In this document: positions 55,625 through 64,000 of the stretch, one piece after another
How positions within the stretch are numbered: position 1 is the first letter of the stretch
How the letters are laid out: every line of letters starts with the position of its first letter
Assembly: GCA_019914945.1 (NCBI GenBank)
Contig: CM034100.1
Location: 5,779,209-5,843,208, forward strand
Source of the DNA: Typha latifolia
Taxonomy: Eukaryota; Streptophyta; Magnoliopsida; Poales; Typhaceae
Reading direction: 5' to 3'
DNA: 64,000 nucleotides
Program-made: the position numbers and the translations under genes
The notes under the pieces: model-generated
Told to the model about the DNA's origin: nothing
Databases searched by the model: none
The model's input: the letters and a program-made list of their open reading frames with translations, nothing else

Positions 55625-58600
55625 ATGGGTAGATTTCTATTTCACGGGAGGAAGCTAATTTCGAGGGCCTTCTCCACTCTGAATAGCAACCCACTTCATG
55701 TCTGCGTCGTTGGTAGCGGCCCTGCAGGATTCTACACCGCCGAAAAGGTATGCAAATAAATTTTCTTTTTTTCTTTCTTTTTTGCGTGTGCTATAGCATT
55801 TGTACAACTTTTCTGATGTTGTTGGTGGTGTTTTATAGATGTTGAAGGCTCACGAAGGAGCAGAAGTTGATATTATTGATCGTCTACCGACCCCGTTTGG
55901 GTTGGTTCGTTCGGGGGTGGCGCCAGATCATCCAGAGACAAAGGTGAGGGAGATGTTTGCAGTTCTTGATTTCGCCTTATCAAGTTTAGAATTTGTTGGT
56001 TCTTCAACCTGTGCCGCAATGGAGCTAAAGTGTACTTGTGAGATTGATTAACTTAAAAGTAATTGCAATGGAGCCTCGTGCACTCGAACGGCCTTTACAT
56101 TTGGCTTCGGTGTGGTTAAAGAGAATGCCACTTTCCGCAAGTTATCAGAATTGATGCGGTCGTGACATTTAATATATGTTAAGACGATTATATTGCTCGT
56201 GGTTGAAATCTATATAGGTGCCACAATGTTCAGAAGGAACAAATGGGATCAGTGAACTGTATTCCCATTATTTGATGAAAATGTGTGAACAATTATCACT
56301 CAACTAAACCAGTATGGATTTTCTAGTTTAAACATTCGATGCGTACTTCCTCCGAGCCTTTTCTTTAGTATTTCTTACTATGTTGAGGTATGCCGCTTCG
56401 TAGAAATAATGTAAACTCCTCTTCACATAATGAGACAAGAATGAACTTGTTTCATGTCAATTACTTCTTACTGTCTGAAATTTCTTAGGCCACAGTTGAG
56501 CTGCTAAGAAACCTTTGTGAAAGATTTTAAGATTTTTGTTCATCATAGATATGCTTGACAATTTTCTTTTGTGCACCTCCAAATGAACTCCCTTATAGAT
56601 GTATCTAGGCCTCCAATGTGTCCTAGCCCTGTTAAAGGGCCAAAGCGATAGGAGAAATATCAAAGTCAAGTATATGATGCAAACACAGGATTGAAGTGCT
56701 TTAAATATCTTTTGAGAGATGCATGCCACTGTAGATGTAGATATATGCCTCACACTTCTATAGAAGCAGAAGGGAAAAAGGGAACTCTTTATTAAAGTCT
56801 TCCACATAAATAATTTTTCTCCATTCAACAATCTTTAGTAGTATTTGCTCAACAATAAAGTGGCTAGATGGCCAACACTAAATTTGGAGTAAACTTGTTT
56901 AATAAGCAACTAATAAACTAGGCCCTATTAGGAACCAACCCATTCTTTTTTAGGCTAAATGCAGAACAAGGTGTTCAGGTTTATATTGTAATGAAAAAAA
57001 TATGGATTTTGAGTTCGGATACATTACACTGGTGAGAGGAGATTTGCGATCCTTGTATAGCCACGCAGGGCATGTACCTTAGACATCAAATGAATCTTTG
57101 GAGTTTGGAATTCAAGATTCTCCGACATATATTGATACGAACTAGGTCAGATCGGATCACATCATGAGGATATTGGACTCGATAGATCGAGTCTATTTAT
57201 CTTTTAATTAATTCATGTTAATCTCTTATGTAAATCCTTAAGACAAGTCTAGTTAAGTCATATAATTTACTAAGACAAATTCAATTAAGTCACGTTACTA
57301 AGGTAAGTTTAATTAAGTCATGTAAGCCTCTAAGGTAAGTCCTAGTTCGAATCATATAAGCCTTAAGGCTAAGTTCGAGTAAGACTCATTGTACTCAATC
57401 TCTACATATAGAGAGGCTGAGTTTTTTTGTTTATTCATCTAAGTATTCAAGTATTGAGAAATTATTAGTCTTAAGTTTATCTTAGGAGTAGAAGTAAATT
57501 AATCATAGCTATTTATTTTTCTAAGAGTAGATCTAAGTTAGAAACTATAACTTTACCTCCAACCCATAGCCATCATCACCTCTACGAACCATCCTACCTT
57601 ACGGCCGTCTACTACCACCCTTGGCCATCCGTTATTTTCTGACGACCGCCACAACATCGGATATTTACCGTTCTGCTCGATTCTAACCCTACTCTATCTT
57701 TTATTTGTATATTTTTATCCCAACCTACGATTTAGGTGAAACTAGACTTATTATAATCCTAATTCACGAGGTTACCACTACCTAAATTTTCACAATTTTC
57801 TTACATCTGGATCGGTCTAGATCTGATTCGTAACATATATATGATGATCATAAGTTGTCTCTTGAAGCTTTTGTGCCAATTTAGTCTCGACAATTAGTGC
57901 TTAGCAAGATCATAATAACATCTCACAATCATTAATGCCATTGTAGATACTTTAAAGTCATTATCAATGTTTTAAAAGACTGTAGCCAGTAGGTGGGTGG
58001 ACAAAGGGTCATGTATTGGCTAGAGATGAGCGAACAAGCGTTCATGTAACACCTATGAGCTAGGCAAGTGCCTAGGATTCAAGACAATTCAAAAATAAAT
58101 AGAAGAAATAATAGTTAGAGAAAAATTTGAAATTAAAACATACAATCTAAAATTATAATAATGCATTATTGTTAAGAACCATTCTAAGCAATTTGAATCC
58201 ACTACTTTATCAAGATCTACAATTTCTTTTTTAAATTTCAAAGTCAACCTACATACTAAAACGGGATTCAAGGTACTAAGGGGATCTAAGCGGAGCCTAG
58301 TTATATTCCATCTAAGACGGAAAAGCCTAGTTATATTCCATCTAAGACGGAAAAGCCTAGTTATATTCCATCTAAGACGGAAGCCTAGGCACTTAGAAGG
58401 AAGTTTTTTGAAACAGTGGTCATTGTATGTTCCATATGAAAGAAAAAGACTACTTTGCAAGGTACTATTAAGTCATAGATACTGTAAATAGTGTGTTTCA
58501 TGGGTTACATTCTTACAGAAGAATCCATGTAGGTGACTGAGACAATAGTGCTACAGTGTGCTTTCTGCAGTTGAGCATGTAGGCATTGAAGATTAAATTG

Positions 58601-61600
58601 TTTTCATTTTCATTCGATGTATTAATAGGGTAGGCAATTGCATTAGCATCTGCTTTTGATGTGTGTAGAGCGGCTGCTGCAAGTGTTGTTTTATTTTATA
58701 GTGGCTTAGCAATTGCAAAATGATGTTTGCTTTTATTATTTCTTTCAGCTAATCAGTGGTTTATGATTGATTAAGTAAAATAAAATAAATCCATGGTGAA
58801 TCTAAATCATGTGGTTCCGAATTTTTTGGAGGGCCTGATTGAGTGTCAATGCTGGATATTGCCCAAGGCAAATGTCATGGGAGAAATATTGTTTGAGATC
58901 CTAAATTAATGGTTAATTTTCTTGAGGAGCAGGCTGAGGCAATACACTTATATCCCATTTCTTTGATCTTTAAAAAGGACAATACTTGTATCACTCTCCT
59001 TAGAAATTAGGTTCCTAACGTAGTTTGATTCTTCTGTCTCATGCTCTTGGGTGAATCTACATAGGTATTATGTTGATTCAATTATTTTCACATTGTCTCA
59101 CAACTCATGCAAATTTTTTGGGAGTTATATGCAGTGGACTGTAAAATAGACTGATTACTTCTTGCAAATAATAGTGCTTATTTTCATATATTGCAAACCA
59201 TTTTGCCTAAGTGTGTTCTATATTCTTATACTAATTTCAAAAAGTCATATTCAGTACTTCCATTTCATGTTCTCATTGTTTTTACTCCATCCTTCTATTC
59301 CTTTTTCAGCTATATAAGTTTCAAATGGTATTAGTTATTCAGTGCTATGTTGATTGGCATGCATTTAATCTTATTAAGCTCAACTCTACCAGAAACTTGG
59401 TGACAGATTGTGGTAAACCAATTTTCTCGCGTGGCTGCACATGATAGATGCGCATTCTTTGGAAACGTATCATTTGGTACTAATGTATCTCTATCAGACC
59501 TTCGCAAGACTTATGATGTGGTAAGGTTTCGAGCTAAAGCAGGTGCATCTATAGATCCTCTTGTGTGCTGCTAATTTTTCTGTTAATATTTAATTGCATA
59601 GATTTACTTGATTTGACATGGTTTTTTTTTATATACGCATTTCTTGAGCAGGTTGTGCTTGCTTATGGTGCTGAAAGCGATAGATCTCTCAGTGTGCCTG
59701 GGGAAGTAAGTTATCTCTAGTTCTCTAATCTTTCTAACTTTTTAAAATGGAATTGAGAAGTGGAGAATTGAGAATATCATGCATTGCTTGCTGACTTTAT
59801 AAGAAATTCAATAATATGTACTTTACGAGGAGAAAGTTGAGTTGTCCTACTTATGACTGATTAGACCTATTTTAGGGGGGTCGTCATTAGTCTTTTCTTG
59901 AAAACATTAATAGTTATCTATCGTGGTGCTATATCTTAGAGAGTGACAAGATTTATGATGGTTCCTCAGCTACTTATACTAACTAGAGTTTGAAATCATG
60001 GATGGTCGTGCCAGCGGCGTACCTGCACATGGCACAAGGGGTGTTGCACGGCACCCTCCTAATAGTTCTTGCCGCTCGCCGTCGACCTTGTCATCGAGCT
60101 ACTCGTTGCCGATCGCTGTCGTAGTTGCCGTCACCGATTGCCGTTGCTGGTCGCTGTCACCAATCGCCGTCGCCTGAGCACATTGGGTGCCCTAGCCCGA
60201 GGGATGAGGAGAGATCGAGAGAGAGAGAGAGAGAGAGAGTGAAATTGATATATATATATCTCGATCTCTCCTCCTCCCTCGGGCTAGGGCACCCGACGCG
60301 CTTGGGCGACGGCGAAGGCGAGCGGCAATCGGTGAAGGCGAAGGTGAGTATCCCTTTTTTTTTCTCTCCTCTTACGGCACGGCCGGTGGTCAGCACGGTC
60401 CGTGCCTGTGGCACAGCCATCATTAGTTGAAATCATAAGTAGAAGGGCATAAATTTGAAGTATAATAATTAAAAAAACAGAAGAACCATAGATAGGGAAA
60501 AAAAACTAGTTTTCGTCTTCTTGATATTTGACTTGGATCTGCTCTTGTATCATTATGGTCGCAATTGATGCAACTAGGCAAGCATCTAATTTCCATTATT
60601 CTGCTTTATTCTCTATACACCGTATTTCTCCATCATGCATTTCTTATTTTCCTTTGTATCTACTAAGTTTTTGTCCCCTTCATGCTACTTTCTATACTCA
60701 GGAGTTGAAAGGGATACATTCAGCTAGGGAGTTTGTGTGGTGGTATAATGGGCACCCAGACTACTGCGAAATGTCACCTGACCTGAAAAGCACAGATACG
60801 GCTGTTGTTCTTGGACAGGTATAACAGGATCTATCTTTAAACATAATTTTGGAATCATTCCTTGTTAAAGATGTTCTTGATTTACTCTTTTTGTTCATCT
60901 TTGCATGTGTGTATGCATTCTTGGGGTGTTGAATGCGGATCAATAATTGTTATGCTCAGCAAATTAACTTCTTCAGGGAATAACAACCAACTTCTTAGTA
61001 TAAGAAAATTGTAATAAGCCAGACAAAAAGATAACATGCTTAGACTATTGTCATTATGCAGAGTATATTTTCTTCTTGTATGACTAGTTGTAGATCTGTA
61101 TGCTGTTTCAAAGAACTCATGTAACACATAAGTTTGCTCTTCCCTTTTGTCAATTGTCTAAGTGGACCTCTTGCAATAGATATTAATGCTGGAGTATTCT
61201 TCTATACTATCAATATGTTCTGCACTATATAGTGGACCTAAATGTTGAATCTATAGGGAAAAGTCGAAATCTTTGTTTGATCCCTTTTGGAGTTGTTCAG
61301 TCAGCACTCAGCAGTATGGAAATTTGTTTGATTTCTCTTGCCTCGCATGTATCTGATGAAATTTCACATGAAATATTAACCTTCACCGCAAGATTCAATT
61401 TTCATAAATTGTATGTATGATGTCTGTTCAAAGATCAACATGGTTCTTTTTTTATTTGCATAATTTATAGATGAGTAGTTTCTCTCTATTGTTGATTTAG
61501 AAAACAATGGGTTGCCCCAATAAAGCGTTCCCTTCATCATGTTGTGATGATAAATAAATATTGTTCCATCTCCATTGACTAGATAATATTGAAATTCATT

Positions 61601-63856
61601 TTTTCTGATGTATGTCACATGCCTTTTTTTTCATTAAGTTTTTGTAACCTCTGTATTGCTTCAGTGACGACTGGTATTGGCATTAACTCAATGAAGCACA
61701 AGCTCAAAATATGTAATCGTTATAGCTGTGTGGACTTAGAAGTTAGTTCTGTACTTCCCATTCTCTCTGATGCATGTCAACTGTTTAAGCATTTTGACTG
61801 ACTCGCCCACTAAGGTTCATTTTTTTCTCAAGTTCCCAAAGATAAAATCCTAGTGATTAAGTGATTATTGAAATGTTTACCCTTCTTTTTTTCTAATTGA
61901 ACATCAGCCATTTTGCTTAAGCTAGAATAATTTCAAAAACTAAGTCATATGCAGGGTAATGTAGCACTTGATGTGGCCCGTATTCTTCTGCGACCTACAA
62001 CAGAATTGGAAACAACAGATATTGCTGATTATGCTCTTCAATCTCTACTTGAGAGTAATATAAGGTTTGGTTTCTTCATGGCCCAAGTAAATTGGTATCA
62101 TGGTTCACATCTAGTTTCTACCAAGACACTTCATTTGATGTTTATTGTACAATTTGTGGTGATTGTAGAAAGGTGTACTTAGTTGGAAGACGAGGACCAG
62201 TACAGGCAGCATGCACAGCAAAGGAGCTCCGTGAAATTCTTGGTACAATTGAATTAATTAATTGTAGTACAATAACTGTCTTAGTGATTAATGTATAGGA
62301 CTACTAAGACATCCTCACAGAAGGTTCTATTGTTGTATTTTTGGGCTAAAACAGATTGACTTTGTGTTGTGATCCCTAAGCTAGATGGTACAAATATGCA
62401 GGTACGAGAAATTTGCGTATTCACATTCAGGAGGCTGACTTAGCTACTTCTCCAGCAGATGAGGTTTGTATCAGCTATAACTAAGATGACAAAATAATCA
62501 ACTCTCACCCTTTCTCAAATTTCATTTGAATTGCTAATGTTGCCCTATCATCTATAGCTGGACTATATCTGCTAGAATGCTACATTTATCGAGGCATTTA
62601 AATGCAAAGTTATCTTCTAAGAAGTCCCTTTTTTCTCCTTTTGTTCCTTCTTTGAGATTTAATCGCATCAAGTTGTACCTAACACAGTTCTAGTGTGTTT
62701 TATGCTGTATACCATGAGAAGTATGCCATTATGTATCTCTCATTTCATCTCATTCATATAAAAGCTCAGGATGTTTACTTTTTCCCTTATCACTTATTGT
62801 AGGAAGAACTGAAGAATAATAGAATCCAGAGGAGAGTTTATGAGTTGTTTTCTAAAGCAGCAACTTCTATTCAAGAATATGTTGATAATGATCAGAGAAA
62901 TCTGCACTTTGTGTTTTTTAGGAAGCCTGACAAATTTTTGCCGTCAGAGCTTGGTTACAGTGTTAGTGGCGTTCGTCTTGAAAAGACTCATTTGAAAGGT
63001 TAGTTTTCAAAGAATATTGTCAGGTCCAATTTAATTATGTTTCTCAAAGTGTATTGTACTTTGAGAAAGTGAGCAGTTTCTACTCTCTACATTCTACCCT
63101 CTCATAAGATTTCGATAGATGATCTATTTGTTGAAATTTGAGTATTTGACTTGTAGATGTTCTTGATTGTTTAGAAAATGGTGTTTCTAGGAAACAGGTC
63201 GCAGTTGGAACTGGTGATTTTGAAGACCTCAAATGCGGGTAGGTTCTTTAACTAATTTTTTGTCATTGTTTTAAAGTTCTGCAGTTCATATGAGATTGTT
63301 AGTGTTATGCAGGTGCTTCATACTTTCACTTAGCCAAACTAGGATATGTTTGATGAAGTTACATATTCCTTTTGTAGGCTGGTTTTGAAAAGCATTGGTT
63401 ACAAATCAGTTCCAGTAGATGGGTTGCCTTTTGATAAACGCAAAGGTAGGCACGGACTTCATTCTTAACCTTGCAACTAGGTTACTATAAATCTTCTAGT
63501 TCTTAATATGTTATCCTTGGTTTATCTTTCCCAATTCTGTGTACTATAAGTGATCAGCGAACTTTAGAGTGGTCAGGAAAAAAAATTCCTTCCTTTTTCG
63601 CTGCATATTGGTAGGATTTTATCATTCATGCACTTATTTTATAAGTAGAGAATCTTTCTAGCCCATGTTGCATGATATTTGAAGTAACTTCCCTTAATGA
63701 TTCTGTGCAGGCATAGTCCCTAATGAAAGGGGCAGAGTATTGAGCAGTGATGAAACAGAGAATGCACCTCGGGAGCAAGGATTGTATGTTGCTGGTTGGT
63801 TAAAAAGAGGACCAACTGGGATCATCGCAACAAACCTCTACTGTGCCGAAGAAACT
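55625..63856 (+). CDS. MFDR: Mitochondrial NADPH:adrenodoxin/ferredoxin oxidoreductase (5' 411 codons; 3' end outside window)
   Basis: Exons: 55625-55747, 55839-55943, 59407-59520, 59652-59705, 60702-60818, 61955-62064, 62169-62242, 62402-62463, 62803-62998, 63175-63238, 63378-63445, 63711-63856; all GT-AG, phases consistent. The Arg-rich, acid-free start ([17 protein letters not shown]) fits a mitochondrial presequence. FAD-binding [14 protein letters not shown] is at 28-41, APDHPE at 69-74, NADP-binding [14 protein letters not shown] at about 170-183, and [14 protein letters not shown] near 391-404. The flavoenzyme passes electrons from NADPH to a mitochondrial [2Fe-2S] ferredoxin; in plants it has been linked to biotin and Fe-S synthesis. 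Family members have roughly 480 residues, so 1-2 exons are missing. No disabling change seen. Confidence 0.93.
57133..57835 (+). mobile_element. Solo LTR in intron 2 of the oxidoreductase gene, 703 bp
   Basis: Begins TGATACGAACTAGG and ends CTGATTCGTAACA. A perfect 5-bp duplication TATAT flanks it (57128-57132, 57836-57840). Same family as the LTRs at 22114 and 28795 (shared GTCGAGTCTATTTATC-type opening, AAGGTAAGT units and GATCTGATTCGTAACA end). It lies in sense orientation to the gene. Confidence 0.9.
58060..58397. mobile_element. Possible small fold-back element in intron 2
   Basis: AAGTGCCTAGG at about 58069 is perfectly inverted as CCTAGGCACTT at about 58384. The interval includes the 30-bp triplicate. 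No target duplication found; the bounds are approximate. Confidence 0.4.
58295..58384. repeat. Three perfect copies of a 30-bp unit
   Basis: Units start at 58295, 58325 and 58355 with GCCTAGTTATATTCCATC and end GACGGAAAA (the last is truncated by two bases). Confidence 0.95.
60000..60426. mobile_element. GC-rich fold-back MITE in intron 4 of the oxidoreductase gene
   Basis: Flanked by TTGAAATCAT at 59990-59999 and 60427-60436. Ends carry ATGGTCGTGCCA and the inverse TGGCACAGCCAT. The core is a near-perfect hairpin: 60168-60217 (GGGTGCCCTAGCCCGAGGGA) pairs with 60260-60309 (TCCCTCGGGCTAGGGCACCC) around (GA)n and (TA)n runs. High GC contrasts with the AT-rich intron. Frames on both strands are by-products of the hairpin. 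A 9-10-bp duplication would suit a Mutator-like origin. Confidence 0.8.
60212..60239. repeat. (GA)n run at the hairpin tip of the fold-back MITE
   Basis: About 28 bases of GA followed by (TA)n; it forms the loop between the two GC-rich arms. Confidence 0.9.
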
Positions 63857-64000
63857 GTAAGCTCCATTAGCTTTTAGTTCTTCTGATTGCAGTTACTGAA
63901 GAGCATCATCAGAAGAAAAAACAATGGACAAGCGAATCTTATTAGAAGTTAGAACAGAATTTAATTCTCATCTAATGAAAAGTGGTCTTTTGCATGTGCT
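63857..64000 (+). other. Start of intron 12 of the oxidoreductase gene
   Basis: The sequence after GAAGAAACT begins GTAAGC, a good donor. Read-through would give a stop after seven codons. The homologous protein continues with Val-Ala/Ser-Ser-Ile-type residues, so a further exon beyond the window is expected. Confidence 0.6.

Noticed and set aside
55839..56051. A 70-codon frame beginning MLKAHEG as a separate gene
   Set aside because: It is exon 2 of the oxidoreductase gene read past its donor at 55944.
60125..60430. Frames of 88 and 101 codons on opposite strands in intron 4
   Set aside because: They mirror each other because the sequence is a hairpin; they lie inside a fold-back transposon.

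Overview
The window is 64 kb of nuclear DNA from a flowering plant. Two multi-exon genes with GT-AG introns sit among nested retrotransposons, MITEs and long AT-rich stretches with microsatellites. The two gene products are typical of angiosperms. The style of the repeats would suit a monocot, but I cannot fix the species. I see no bacterial, organellar or viral-genome content, no rRNA or tRNA gene and no CRISPR array.

Region 1 to 33 kb is a transposon graveyard that can be dissected in order. At the left edge is the start of a minus-strand LTR retrotransposon, with a 1.46-kb hAT-type element just beyond its recognisable part (1025-2481, perfect 8-bp target duplication). Next comes a decayed ORF split by a solo LTR (4182-5518, exact 5-bp target duplication), a long-TIR MITE (5942-6306) and a second solo LTR (6366-7404). 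An old LINE (about 8000-20391) is interrupted by a complete but defective 10.1-kb Copia element of SIRE/Maximus type (9261-19348). The Copia gag is itself split by a 576-bp hAT MITE. A Tourist-like MITE follows the LINE (20395-21070). A second, small non-autonomous LTR element (22114-29554) contains two giant solo LTRs of another family. A diverged relative of the SIRE-type LTR lies at 32.6-33.2 kb.

The most unusual system is the SIRE-like family. Its U3 is packed with copies of a 12-bp perfect palindrome, GCGTTCGAACGC, in 27-bp, 53-bp and 43-44-bp tandem modules whose copy number differs in every LTR, always upstream of a TATA box. The same palindrome recurs inside the element next to a second TATA box, directly upstream of an extra 3' ORF with a plausible leader intron. 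This looks like a private second promoter built from the same U3 module.

Region 33.9 to 37.5 kb (minus strand) is an intact nine-exon gene for a bHLH68/bHLH133-type transcription factor of 348 residues. Every splice junction and phase closes. Several of its 5' splice sites lie against (CT)n microsatellites, and one donor has been tandemly duplicated.

Region 37.5 to 55.2 kb is intergenic: MITEs of at least three families, a 61-bp minisatellite, microsatellites and a truncated Ty3/gypsy element (46900-49232).

Region 55.6 kb to the right edge (plus strand) is the mitochondrial NADPH:adrenodoxin (ferredoxin) oxidoreductase gene. Twelve exons (411 codons) are present and the C-terminal end lies outside the window. 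Its 3.5-kb second intron carries a solo LTR of the same family as the 22-29 kb element, plus a 30-bp triple repeat. Intron 4 carries a GC-rich fold-back element.
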